A DNA stretch of 64,000 nt from Candidatus Kapaibacterium sp. (GTDB lineage Bacteria; Bacteroidota; Ignavibacteria; Kapaibacteriales; Kapaibacteriaceae). Where the stretch lies: assembly GCA_030833725.1 (NCBI GenBank), contig JAURGP010000002.1, forward strand, positions 1 through 64,000, in the 5' to 3' direction. The position numbers and the translations under genes were made by a program. Positions 42,237 through 50,498 of the stretch are shown here, in pieces. The notes beneath the pieces are model-generated. The model was not told the DNA's origin, made no database searches, and saw only the letters and a list, made by a program, of their open reading frames with translations. Each line of letters starts with the position of its first letter. The first letter of the stretch is position 1.

Positions 42237-42883
42237 ATGGCTATTCAACGAGCACCAAAAAAAGTAAAGTGGTATGTGGTCTGGATTGGCCACGAGCCAG
42301 GTTTGTACCCATCATGGGAAAAGTGCAAAGCTCAGGTAGAAAACTACCCGGGCTCGAAGTACAAGGCCTTTGACACCCTCGCCGAGGCAAAGGCGGCCTA
42401 CGAGCAGGGTCCACCTGCGCGCGCAGCAAAAAAAAAGAGCAGCTGATACCCATCTCCCAGCGCTGGGTTGAGGCCGGCGTACAGCTGCCCAGCATCAGCG
42501 TGGATGCGGCCTGCGACATGACAACCGGCGTCATGGAGTACCGTGGCGTAGATACCGAGACCGCTGCGGAAATCTTTCGGATGGGTCCATTTCAAGACTC
42601 CTCAAACAATCTGGGAGAGTTCTTGGCTGTAGTGCACGCACTGGCCTTTATGAAGGAGCGATCGATGGCACTTCCTGTGTACACCGATTCGAAGACTGCT
42701 CTTGCCTGGGTGCGCAATAAGAAGGCCAAGACTACCGTTCAGCGAACGTCGGGCAACGCTCCCGTGTTTGAGTTGATTGCCCGAGCAGAAACGTGGCTTC
42801 GCAACAACACCTATCCGAATCTCGTTCTGAAATGGGAAACCGAGCAATGGGGCGAGGTTCCTGCTGACTTTGGGCGGAAGTAA
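42237..42883 (+). CDS. rnhA: RNase HI with N-terminal viroplasmin-like domain, interrupted by a -1 frame change
   Basis: A complete viroplasmin/hybrid-binding domain starts at the ATG at 42237 (MAIQRAPKKVKWYVVWIGHE, then YPSWEKCKAQVENYPGSKYK and FDTLAEAKAAY) and the zero frame ends at TGA 42444-42446. The RNase H domain is in the -1 frame: ISQRWVEAGVQLPSISVDAA, then MEYRGVDTETAAEIFRMGPF, NLGEFLAVVHALAF, YTDSKTALAWV and ETEQWGEVPADFGRK, ending at 42883. The catalytic Asp of SVDAAC, Glu of LGEF and Asp of YTDS are all present. The two are joined by a nine-A run at 42428-42436. In relatives they form one protein, so either a slippage event makes the fusion or the gene is broken. A GTG at 42500 could start a shorter catalytic part, but it would lack most of strand 1. 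Confidence 0.85.
42428..42437 (+). other. Candidate -1 frameshift/slippage site in rnhA
   Basis: Nine consecutive A residues followed by G, with zero-frame codons AAA AAA AAG. This includes the heptamer A AAA AAG, the dnaX-type slippery sequence. A shift back by one base gives the codons AAA GAG CAG CTG, which continue in the RNase H domain frame. I see no obvious downstream stem-loop, so transcriptional slippage on the A-run is equally possible. Confidence 0.6.
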
Positions 42884-42909
42884 CACACGACGGATATCAC
42901 AGGAACATC

Positions 42910-43365
42910 ATGACCATACCTCTACAGAGACTTCCACACGCAGGTACACTTCCCGTTCCATCCTATGCCACCGGAGGTGCCGCCGGCATGGATGTGTGCG
43001 CAGCACTGGACCAGCCCCTTACCATCGCACCATCGCAGATCGTGCTGGTACCTACGGGCTTCTGTATGGCCGTGCCGGTTGGGTTTGAGTGTCAGGTGCG
43101 ATCGCGGAGCGGATTGGCAGCCAAACACGGGATCTTCGCGTTGAATGCTCCCGGCACAATCGACAGCGACTATCGTGGCGAAGTGAAGGTGATCCTTGCC
43201 AACTTTTCCGGCGATCCGTTCGTTATCGAGCCCGGAATGAGAATCGCTCAACTTGTAGTGGCTCAGCATGCAACTGTGCAGTGGGAGGAAGTAAGCGAGT
43301 TAGGTGGTACAGAGCGAGGATCCGGAGGATTTGGAAGTACTGGTACAAACGGAGGAACTCCATGA
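42910..43365 (+). CDS. dut: Deoxyuridine 5'-triphosphate nucleotidohydrolase
   Basis: 151 residues. All five dUTPase motifs are seen: AGMDVCAALD (1), RSRSGLAAKHG (2), LNAPGTIDSDYRGE (3, catalytic Asp), PGMRIAQLVV (4) and RGSGGFGSTG (5, C-terminal phosphate-binding loop). The trimeric enzyme converts dUTP to dUMP and pyrophosphate, keeping uracil out of DNA. Its stop overlaps the rpiB start in ATGA at 43362-43365. It follows rnhA at 26 bp. Confidence 0.96.
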   Translation: MTIPLQRLPHAGTLPVPSYATGGAAGMDVCAALDQPLTIAPSQIVLVPTGFCMAVPVGFECQVRSRSGLAAKHGIFALNAPGTIDSDYRGEVKVILANFSGDPFVIEPGMRIAQLVVAQHATVQWEEVSELGGTERGSGGFGSTGTNGGTP

Positions 43366-43805
43366 TCATCAGCATTGGTTCGGATCATGCTGGCTTTCTG
43401 CACAAGGAGGCCCTAAAGCACATGTTGGAAGATGCTGGCCATACCGTGATAGATGTAGGACCCGATACCGACGATCGCGTGGACTATCCGGACTATGGTG
43501 TAGCAGCTGCGCAGCTGGTTGCCAACGGCCAAGCCCAACGCGGTGTAGTGGTGTGTGGATCAGGTATTGGCATCTCCATCGCTGCGAACAAGGTTCACGG
43601 CATTCGGTGCGCCAACGTCACCAGCGTAGAGATGGCGCAGTTAGCGCGCGCCCATAACGATGCAAACATGATTGCTCTGGGCGAGCGGCTCACTCCTATC
43701 GACGTGGCAAAAAACATCGTACAGGCCTTCCTGGACACGCCGTTCGAAGGTGGACGGCATGCCCAACGTGTGGACAAGCTGAATCAACTGGGAGGACGAT
43801 CATGA
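43362..43805 (+). CDS. rpiB: Ribose-5-phosphate isomerase B
   Basis: 147 residues from the ATG at 43362 (MIISIGSDHAGFLHKEALKHML). RpiB/LacAB features are SDHAGF, VDYPDYGVAAAQLV, GVVVCGSGIGISIAANKVHGIRCA with the catalytic Cys in CGSG, and ARAHNDANMIALGER. It interconverts ribose 5-phosphate and ribulose 5-phosphate in the pentose phosphate pathway. It overlaps dut and bshB1 by 4 bp on each side, so the three are coupled. Confidence 0.96.
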   Translation: MIISIGSDHAGFLHKEALKHMLEDAGHTVIDVGPDTDDRVDYPDYGVAAAQLVANGQAQRGVVVCGSGIGISIAANKVHGIRCANVTSVEMAQLARAHNDANMIALGERLTPIDVAKNIVQAFLDTPFEGGRHAQRVDKLNQLGGRS

Positions 43806-44533
43806 AATGCGATGTGCTGGTGATCTCTGCCCACCCCGATGACGCCGAACTGTCGTGCTCTGGCACCGTAAAGGACCTTACCAACCGTGGGCAGTCGGTA
43901 GTGTTTGTGGACTGTACTGCTGGTGAGTTGGGCACACGTGGGTCCGCGGAACTACGCGCCCAGGAAGCAGCAGAGGCCGCGCGGATCCTGGGTGTTGCGC
44001 ATCGCGAGTGTCTACACATGACTGATGGTGCCGTTGCGCACACGCAGGAAAACGTCCTGAAGATTGTCGAGGTGCTTCGTGCCTACACTCCTCGCATTGT
44101 ACTGACAACACCTCCCCTGGAGCGTCATCCCGATCATGAAGCTGTGCACCGGCTGGTGCGAGCGGCAACGTTTCTCTCTGGCCTGCAAAAGGTTGCTACG
44201 CGCAGGCATGGTGTTCCCCAGGAGCCACACCGTCCGGATCGCACGTTATGCTTCATGCAGCAGTTCGATCTGCCGGGAGGGCCGGATTTCTACGTAGACA
44301 TTACATCAACGTATCCCGACCGTCTGGCATCAATCAAGGCCTTTGCCTCGCAGTTTCACATGCCGGAAACCTATCAAGCTGACGAACCTGAAACGTTCCT
44401 GTCGCGTCCGGCCTTCTTCGAGGAGCTCGAAGCACGGTGTCTGTACTTTGGAAGTCGTATCGGTGTGCGATATGCCGAAGCATTCAAGAGTGTAGAGCCG
44501 CTAGGGCTGCGTTCCCTCGCTGACCTGTTGTAG
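43802..44533 (+). CDS. bshB1: Bacillithiol biosynthesis deacetylase BshB1 (PIG-L family)
   Basis: 243 residues. The zinc deacetylase motifs are SAHPDDAELSCSGTV (AHPDD) and RHPDHEAVHRLV. The C-terminal GSRIGVRYAEAF is characteristic of the BshB1 group, which removes acetyl from GlcNAc-malate in bacillithiol synthesis. No bshA or bshC gene is in the window. This is a second, unrelated PIG-L protein besides the large one at 35172-37586. The 3' end overlaps the convergent cytochrome gene by 33 bp. Confidence 0.9.
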   Translation: MKCDVLVISAHPDDAELSCSGTVKDLTNRGQSVVFVDCTAGELGTRGSAELRAQEAAEAARILGVAHRECLHMTDGAVAHTQENVLKIVEVLRAYTPRIVLTTPPLERHPDHEAVHRLVRAATFLSGLQKVATRRHGVPQEPHRPDRTLCFMQQFDLPGGPDFYVDITSTYPDRLASIKAFASQFHMPETYQADEPETFLSRPAFFEELEARCLYFGSRIGVRYAEAFKSVEPLGLRSLADLL

Positions 44534-44977
44534 ACGTCCGTTCAAGGCCTGCTTGTGGCCGTCCTTCGCTCGTTGAACATCTGCAGCGGTAAAGGAGCGG
44601 TCCACTCCCCCGAGATACTTGCTGATGTACGTAGCAACTGCTGCCAGGTCGGCATTGCTGTAGGGGGCTGGAGGCATGGTGCGCACAACGCTGTCGGCGG
44701 AGTACTGGGTGGCCATGCCGAAGGCCAGAATCACCAGTAGGGTGTCCGAAGTGTCACTCCAGATAGCTCTCGGCCGAATGTCGGGCACGGCAGATGCACC
44801 GACTCCTCCACCGGCACCATCCTCTCCATGACATCGTACACAGTATTCGGCATAGACCTGCGCTCCGCGAGCGTGTGGTTCAGACTGGTCTTCCAGTGTG
44901 CAGCTGGTAGCAAGTGTTGTTAGCAGGGTAAACGCCATCACAACAAGAGCATTCGACCATACTCTTTGCTGAATCAT
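44501..44977 (-). CDS. Class I cytochrome c lipoprotein
   Basis: 158 residues; lipobox LATSCTLE (Cys26). A single heme motif YCVRCHGEDGAGG (CVRCH) is followed by a domain with candidate axial ligand Met in RTMPPAPYSN and an aromatic helix (DLAAVATYISKYLGG). A small electron carrier on the periplasmic side, anchored by lipid. The partner oxidase or reductase is not in the window. It overlaps bshB1 in convergent orientation and diverges from rsmH, with 36 bp between starts. Confidence 0.9.
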   Translation of the reverse strand: MIQQRVWSNALVVMAFTLLTTLATSCTLEDQSEPHARGAQVYAEYCVRCHGEDGAGGGVGASAVPDIRPRAIWSDTSDTLLVILAFGMATQYSADSVVRTMPPAPYSNADLAAVATYISKYLGGVDRSFTAADVQRAKDGHKQALNGRLQQVSEGTQP

Positions 44978-45013
44978 ACCTGCAACATCGTGATTTTAGT
45001 CGATTTTTGACCC

Positions 45014-45883
45014 ATGAATCGCCTTGATCCCTCGGTCTACCACGTACCTGTGATGCTTGCAGAGTGCATTGATGCACTGCAGGTTCAGCCCAATTGCTGG
45101 TACGTAGACGCTACGCTTGGTGGTGGCGGACATACAGCAGCCATCCTTGAGCGAGGCGGCAAGGTGATTGCCTTTGATGCCGATGATGTTGCCGTCCACC
45201 GGGCACAGGACCGATTTGCCGAGCAGTTGGGCACGTCGCTCGTGATGATGCACACCAACTTCCGAACCATGGCCTCACGGCTGGAGGGCTACGTAGTACA
45301 TGGGGCCTTGTTCGATCTTGGAGTGTCGTCGTATCAGTTCGACTACCACAACCGTGGTTTCTCGTTTCGCCTTGAGGCTCCGCTGGATATGCGGTTTAGC
45401 GCTACCGGACCCACGGCAGCCGACCTGCTGAATAGCCTTCCCGAAGAGGAGATCGCTAGGTTGATCTTCATGTATGGAGAGGATCCATCGGCCCGAAAGA
45501 TTGCTGCAGCGATCGTGCGCCGACGTACCCTAGCCCCCTACCAGACAACGATCGACCTGCGCGAGACCATTACCCAACACATCCCCCCACAACACCACAA
45601 CAAGACCCTCGCACGGGTGTTTCAGGCCTTGCGCATCGCGGTGAACGACGAACTCGGAGCCCTCCAGACGGCCCTGGTAGATGTGATTCCATACATGGTG
45701 AAGGGGGCTCACATTGTGGTGATGAGCTACCACTCGCTCGAGGACCGGATTGTAAAAGACACGTTTCGCGATACCACGCAGCTGACGGTGATCACGAAGA
45801 AACCGATTGAAGCATCCGAGCAGGAGGTGGAGCGTAATCCACGAGCTCGGAGTGCACGGTTGCGCGTGGCAGAGGTGCGGTAG
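45014..45883 (+). CDS. rsmH: 16S rRNA (cytosine1402-N4)-methyltransferase
   Basis: 289 residues. The S-adenosylmethionine motif DATLGGGGHTAAILERGGKVIAFDADD, GALFDLGVSSYQFDYHNRGFSFRLEAPLDMRF and GAHIVVMSYHSLEDRIVKDTFR are typical of RsmH (MraW). It methylates C1402 of 16S rRNA. It opens the rsmH-murF-mraY group, an abbreviated dcw cluster with no ftsL, ftsI or murE between rsmH and murF. Confidence 0.97.
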   Translation: MNRLDPSVYHVPVMLAECIDALQVQPNCWYVDATLGGGGHTAAILERGGKVIAFDADDVAVHRAQDRFAEQLGTSLVMMHTNFRTMASRLEGYVVHGALFDLGVSSYQFDYHNRGFSFRLEAPLDMRFSATGPTAADLLNSLPEEEIARLIFMYGEDPSARKIAAAIVRRRTLAPYQTTIDLRETITQHIPPQHHNKTLARVFQALRIAVNDELGALQTALVDVIPYMVKGAHIVVMSYHSLEDRIVKDTFRDTTQLTVITKKPIEASEQEVERNPRARSARLRVAEVR

Positions 45884-45903
45884 GTCAGTATCTTCGCCCC
45901 TGC

Positions 45904-47280
45904 ATGAAAAACACCGCATCGTTCACCCGTGCCGATCTTGTAGCAGCGCTTGGCCCAGCGGCTGAACATCTCTCTGCTGCGCTCTCTGTAACAGGCGTCA
46001 GCACCGACACACGGTTGATTGAACCGGGCAATGTGTTCGTTGCACTGATCGGTGAGAAGTTCGACGGCCACGATCATGTCAACGATGCATTTGCCAAGGG
46101 CGCAGCGTTGGCCATTGTTCAGCATCCGCTGTCGCACCACTCCGATCGCATCATTGTTGTAGACAGCACCTTGCATGCACTGGGCTCGCTAGCCTGGTAT
46201 CACCGGAGACGATTTCACATCCCTGTGGTAGCTATTGGTGGGGCTTCCGGTAAGACGTCCACCAAGGAGCTCACGGCCCATGTGCTAAGCCAGCGCTACC
46301 ATACACTGCGGACCCAAGCCAACTACAACAACCAGGTGGGTACGCCCCTTACACTCTTGTCCCTCACCAACGAGCACGAAGCCGCCGTGATCGAGATCGG
46401 GACGAATGAACCTGGCGAGATTGAACTCCTTGCAGCCATGGTGCAGCCTACGCACGGCGTAATCACCACGATCGGTCCGGAGCATCTTGAGAAACTGATC
46501 GACCTCGACGGTGTGGAGAAGGAGGAAACAGCCCTCTTCGATTACCTGCAGGACCACGGTGGTGTCATGTTGGTGAACGTGGATGACGACCGACTCCGTG
46601 CCTACGATCACGCTGGTAGAATGGCTGGTAGGGTGATCACCTTCGGGCTTGAGTATCCAGCGGATCTCCGACCCACGGTGAGTTTCGACCGTAACCTGCA
46701 CCCTACGATGCACCTAGTGAAGGACGATATCACGTTTCGGGCACCGATGCAGACGGTCGGACTGGCCTCGGCACTGAACGCAACAGCTGCCATCGCTGTG
46801 GGGTGGTCGATGCAGCTCTCCGCAGAAGAAATGAAGCTTGGATTGGAGTCGTATCAACCACCGGCAGCTCATGGCTATGCGCGGATGGTGGTGGAACACA
46901 CATCGGCGGCCACCGTGCTCAATGATACCTACAATGCCAATCCACAGTCGATGCTGATTGCGCTCCAAACCCTGGCACGCTATCCAGCTACGCGACGACT
47001 TGCGGTGCTCGGCGATATGCGAGAATTAGGTGCTGCTGCCGACACTGAACACGACACATTGTTGGCAGAGGCCGTCACGTATGCAGATCTGGTGATGGTG
47101 ATGGGAGAAGACTGTGTGGCTGCTGCGCAGCGCCTAAATCATCCCCACGTGCTGGTGTGCGACTCGCATCGACTGTGTGCCGACTTCGTCCGCGAGAACT
47201 CCTGCGATGGCTGTGTGGTGTTGGTGAAGGGGTCGCGCGGAATGCGCATGGAACAGGTTATTCACGAACTACGATCCTAA
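45904..47280 (+). CDS. murF: UDP-N-acetylmuramoyl-tripeptide:D-alanyl-D-alanine ligase
   Basis: 458 residues. Mur ligase layout: an N-terminal substrate domain (SVTGVSTDTRLIEPGNVFVALIGEKFDGHD), ATP-binding AIGGASGKTSTKELTAHVL, NYNNQVGTPLTLLSLTNEHEAAVIEIGTNEPGEI, and a C-terminal domain with LNDTYNANPQSMLIALQTL and LAVLGDMRELG. The NxxNxxG and DTYNANP motifs are those of MurF rather than MurE. It adds D-Ala-D-Ala to the peptidoglycan precursor. Between rsmH (21 bp) and mraY (12 bp). Confidence 0.96.
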   Translation: MKNTASFTRADLVAALGPAAEHLSAALSVTGVSTDTRLIEPGNVFVALIGEKFDGHDHVNDAFAKGAALAIVQHPLSHHSDRIIVVDSTLHALGSLAWYHRRRFHIPVVAIGGASGKTSTKELTAHVLSQRYHTLRTQANYNNQVGTPLTLLSLTNEHEAAVIEIGTNEPGEIELLAAMVQPTHGVITTIGPEHLEKLIDLDGVEKEETALFDYLQDHGGVMLVNVDDDRLRAYDHAGRMAGRVITFGLEYPADLRPTVSFDRNLHPTMHLVKDDITFRAPMQTVGLASALNATAAIAVGWSMQLSAEEMKLGLESYQPPAAHGYARMVVEHTSAATVLNDTYNANPQSMLIALQTLARYPATRRLAVLGDMRELGAAADTEHDTLLAEAVTYADLVMVMGEDCVAAAQRLNHPHVLVCDSHRLCADFVRENSCDGCVVLVKGSRGMRMEQVIHELRS

Positions 47281-47292
47281 CGGGGTAGAGGG

Positions 47293-48423
47293 ATGTTCTA
47301 TCAACTTGCGCTCTGGCTTCGATCGGCGATCGATGTGCCAGGCATCAATCTGTTCCAGTACGTTACGTTTCGGGCGGCGGCGGCAGCAGTGTTTGCACTG
47401 CTGATTTCCGTGCTGGTTGGTCCGCGCATCATCGCCGCGCTTCGACGCATGCAGATCGGCGAGCAAGCCAAGAGTGAGCTACAGAGTGTTGGCCAACATG
47501 CCTCCAAGGCTGGAACCCCTACGATGGGTGGCCTGATTGTTCTGGCGGCAGTGTTGATTCCCACGTTGTTGTGGGGAAATGTGTTGAACATGTACGTGGT
47601 GGCTGCCGTAGTAACCACTGCCCTGTTAGGTGCCGTTGGTTTTCTGGATGACTACCTAAAGGTGGTCAAGAAGTATCCCAACGGATTGATTGGCAAGTAC
47701 AAGATCGTAGGTCAGGTCACCACCGGACTCTTGGTAGGATGTTCGTTGTACTTCGCTCCCGAGTGGTACGACGCTGATCTGGCTTCTGTTACCACACTCA
47801 CAACTGTGCCGTTCGAAAAGCTGGTCAACTTCGATTTTGGTGTGTTGTACATTCCGTTGGTGATCTTCATCATCACGGCTACGTCGAATGCCGTAAACCT
47901 GACGGATGGTTTGGACGGCCTTTGTATAGGCACGGTGGGGATCAGCGCTCTTACCCTTGCCGTGATTGCATACTTCTCAGGCAATGCGTTCTTTGCCGAC
48001 TACCTGAACATCATGCACCTGCATGGCACCGCTGAACTCACCATCTTTGCGGCAGCGATAGTTGGTGCAGCTCTGGGTTTCCTGTGGTACAATGCCTATC
48101 CGGCTCAGGTGTTCATGGGAGATACAGGGTCCCTGGCTCTGGGTGGTGCACTTGGTGTACTTACCGTGCTCATCAAGAAGGAATTCTTACTTCCAATCGT
48201 GGGCGGAGTGTTCTTCGCCGAAACAGTGTCCGTGATTCTACAGGTGTTGTGGTTCAAGTACACGCGGAAACGTTTTGGGGAGGGACGGCGGTTGTTGAAG
48301 ATGGCGCCTCTTCACCATCATTTCGAGAAGAGTGGCTGGCACGAGTCCAAGATTGTCACCAGATTCTACATCGTAGCGATTCTTCTGGCCATTATTACGA
48401 TGGCGTCGTTCAAGGTTAGATAA
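47293..48423 (+). CDS. mraY: Phospho-N-acetylmuramoyl-pentapeptide transferase
   Basis: 376 residues, about ten membrane helices. MraY motifs include GTPTMGGLIVLAAVLIPTLLWGN, FLDDYLKVVKKYPNGLIGKYK, ATSNAVNLTDGLDGLCIG (the catalytic DD/NxxxxLTDGxDGL region) and PLHHHFEKSGWHESKIVTRFY. It transfers phospho-MurNAc-pentapeptide to undecaprenyl phosphate to give lipid I. Last gene of the rsmH-murF-mraY group. Confidence 0.97.
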   Translation: MFYQLALWLRSAIDVPGINLFQYVTFRAAAAAVFALLISVLVGPRIIAALRRMQIGEQAKSELQSVGQHASKAGTPTMGGLIVLAAVLIPTLLWGNVLNMYVVAAVVTTALLGAVGFLDDYLKVVKKYPNGLIGKYKIVGQVTTGLLVGCSLYFAPEWYDADLASVTTLTTVPFEKLVNFDFGVLYIPLVIFIITATSNAVNLTDGLDGLCIGTVGISALTLAVIAYFSGNAFFADYLNIMHLHGTAELTIFAAAIVGAALGFLWYNAYPAQVFMGDTGSLALGGALGVLTVLIKKEFLLPIVGGVFFAETVSVILQVLWFKYTRKRFGEGRRLLKMAPLHHHFEKSGWHESKIVTRFYIVAILLAIITMASFKVR

Positions 48424-48456
48424 TGTGAAATAGCGAGAGAAAGCGTGAGGAACCAC

Positions 48457-49152
48457 ATGAACGTTGGCCTGATTCTTCCTGCCGCTGGTAAGGGGCTTCG
48501 GTTTGGTGGCTCCCTGCCAAAACAGTATCAGCTACTGTGCGGCGAGCCGATCATCGTGCACACACTGCGCACCTGCTTGCGCGTTCCGATGGTCACCGCG
48601 ATTGTGGTGGCCCTTCATCCAGATGATGCACTGTTCAGTCGTGCGTTAGAAGAAGCCGGAATCCACGATCCGCGCATTGTTGTTGTAGAAGGTGATGCCG
48701 AACGTCAACTCTCGATTCAGACAGCCCTAGCTCATACATCGCTGGATTCCACGGATATCGTTGTTGTGCATGATGCGGTGCGCCCACTAGCAAGTGGAAG
48801 CTTGTTTGAGCGGGTGATCACCACAGCTGCCCAGACTGGTGCTGCCATTCCTGTGGTGGCTGTTACCGACACGGTAAAACGGGTCGATAGCAACGGTTGC
48901 GTGGTGGAGACGGTTTCGCGTGCTGATCTTCGGTTGGTACAGACTCCTCAGGCGTTTTCAACAACCATACTACGTGATGCATACAACACAGCCATGGGTA
49001 CGGAGTTCTTGGGTACCGATGATGCTTCCGTGGTGGAGCATGATGGTGTGGTGGTGCACACGGTAGATGGTGAGCCGTGGAACGTAAAGGTTACGACAGT
49101 TTCGGATCTTGCTTCTGCAGAGGTATTTATGTCGAGGCGTTCATATGAGTAG
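48457..49152 (+). CDS. ispD: 2-C-methyl-D-erythritol 4-phosphate cytidylyltransferase
   Basis: 231 residues from the ATG at 48457 (MNVGLILPAAGKGLRFGGSLPKQYQLL); a GTG at 48445 is open but not needed. CTP-binding LPAAGKGLRFGGSLPKQY, VVHDAVRPLAS and AIPVVAVTDTVKR are IspD motifs. It makes CDP-methylerythritol in the non-mevalonate isoprenoid pathway, the route needed for retinal, quinones and undecaprenyl phosphate. The stop overlaps the start of the AlkB-like gene by 8 bp. Confidence 0.96.
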   Translation: MNVGLILPAAGKGLRFGGSLPKQYQLLCGEPIIVHTLRTCLRVPMVTAIVVALHPDDALFSRALEEAGIHDPRIVVVEGDAERQLSIQTALAHTSLDSTDIVVVHDAVRPLASGSLFERVITTAAQTGAAIPVVAVTDTVKRVDSNGCVVETVSRADLRLVQTPQAFSTTILRDAYNTAMGTEFLGTDDASVVEHDGVVVHTVDGEPWNVKVTTVSDLASAEVFMSRRSYE

Positions 49153-50134
49153 AGCTCTTCCTTACTATGGAGCACTCACCATGCCAATACTGGTGATGCT
49201 TGGATTGCTGTTGGGTGGTTGGTGGTGGTACTCAATGTTAGTGGTACCGTTTGTTGTTGTTCCCATCATCGATCATCTAGTGGGACCAGACACCCGTCAA
49301 CCCGATCGCTCAGAGTTGAAAGACTTGGAATCCCAGATCTCGTATCGGATGGTGCTCTACATCTATGCAGCACTCCAGTGTGGGTTGTTGGTGTGGGCCA
49401 TGCTGCAGTGGCCAGAACTTCAAGGGTGGGAACGTTGGGCCTGTACAATTGTGATGGGAGTGATGACAGGTGGCCTTGGCATTACCATCGCTCACGAGCT
49501 TGTCCACCGCTCTTCTTGGGTGGAGCGTGCACTGGGGTACGGTTTACTGTGTTCGGTGTGGTATGGTCATTTTGGTGTGGAGCATGTGCGTGGACACCAC
49601 AAGAATGTTGGTTTACGGATCGACCCTGCAACGGCTCGTCGAGGAGAGCATGCCTATGCCTTTGTTGTTCGATCCCTCGTCATGGGCTTTGTGGATGCCT
49701 TCCGCATCGAGCCGCGCCTTGTTGCGGGTTTGACAGTTGTTCAGGCAGGATGGACGGTTCTTGCTGTTGTCCTTGTGGGTGATCTGTCGGTACTGTGGTT
49801 TGTCCTTGGTCAGTCGGCAGTGGCCGTACTTCTGCTGGAGCTGGTAAACTACGTAGAGCACTATGGCTTGGTGCGACAAGAAGTCGCTCCTGGTGTGATG
49901 GCAAAGTTCTCGGCCCAGCATGCGTGGGAGAGCCGCTATCCGGCGTCGAACTACCTGTTGTTCAAGCTGCAACGCCATGCCGACCACCACATGCATCCGC
50001 AGCGCCGATACCAGACGCTCCGTGTGCACGAGGACAGTCCACAGCTACCATCTGGCTACCCCATGATGGTTCTTCTTGCCCTTGTTCCCTCCTTGTGGTT
50101 TCGCGCAATCGATCGTCGGATTCCGGCGATGTAA
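49145..50134 (+). CDS. AlkB-like membrane di-iron monooxygenase (alkane 1-monooxygenase family)
   Basis: 329 residues from the ATG at 49145. All histidine clusters of the AlkB family are present: AHELVHRSSW (HExxH-type), HVRGHHKNV, NYVEHYGL and LQRHADHHMHPQRRYQTLR. About six membrane helices. AlkB enzymes insert oxygen at the end of alkanes, using rubredoxin; no rubredoxin or reductase gene is adjacent. The substrate could also be another hydrophobic chain. The overlap with ispD makes cotranscription likely. Gene symbol withheld because the substrate is not shown. Confidence 0.88.
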   Translation: MSRALPYYGALTMPILVMLGLLLGGWWWYSMLVVPFVVVPIIDHLVGPDTRQPDRSELKDLESQISYRMVLYIYAALQCGLLVWAMLQWPELQGWERWACTIVMGVMTGGLGITIAHELVHRSSWVERALGYGLLCSVWYGHFGVEHVRGHHKNVGLRIDPATARRGEHAYAFVVRSLVMGFVDAFRIEPRLVAGLTVVQAGWTVLAVVLVGDLSVLWFVLGQSAVAVLLLELVNYVEHYGLVRQEVAPGVMAKFSAQHAWESRYPASNYLLFKLQRHADHHMHPQRRYQTLRVHEDSPQLPSGYPMMVLLALVPSLWFRAIDRRIPAM

Positions 50135-50229
50135 CCTGTGAATCTTGGCACTGTTCTTGCGATTGTGTGATTGCGCGTATATTCGCGCCCACCCCACCCA
50201 GACATATACCGTTACGTAGAGGTTCGATC

Positions 50230-50466
50230 ATGTTTTGGACACCAGAACTAGCAGCTTGGCTTGAAGATGCACCGTGGCCTGCCACCAAGGACGAGCTGAT
50301 CGATTATGCTGATCGTACCGGAGCCCCTTTACAGGTGATTGATAACCTGAAAGAACTCGATGATCCAGAGGATCCGTCCTACGAGAGCATCGAGGACCTC
50401 TGGCCAGAGTACGAGAGTGCATCAGACGACTTCCTCTTCAATGAGGATGACGATAACGAGTATTGA
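50230..50466 (+). CDS. DUF2795 family small acidic protein
   Basis: 78 residues from the ATG at 50230. It reads MFWTPELAAWLEDAPWPATK, ELIDYADRTGAPLQVIDNLK, then an acidic tail SYESIEDLWPEYESASDDFL and EDDDNEY. It matches the short DUF2795 proteins of Bacteroidota. Function unknown. The strongly acidic C-terminus suggests interaction with a basic or metal partner. It lies alone between the AlkB-like gene and the Omp85 gene; 50135-50229 holds nothing recognised. Confidence 0.85.
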   Translation: MFWTPELAAWLEDAPWPATKDELIDYADRTGAPLQVIDNLKELDDPEDPSYESIEDLWPEYESASDDFLFNEDDDNEY

Positions 50467-50498
50467 TCCGCCTCTGAAGCAGGTGTGTATAGGTATCT

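Noticed and set aside
42500-42883. A separate short RNase H gene starting at the GTG at 42500
   Set aside because: It would lose most of strand 1 of the fold, which is present in frame upstream up to the A-tract; the fused reading explains both parts better.
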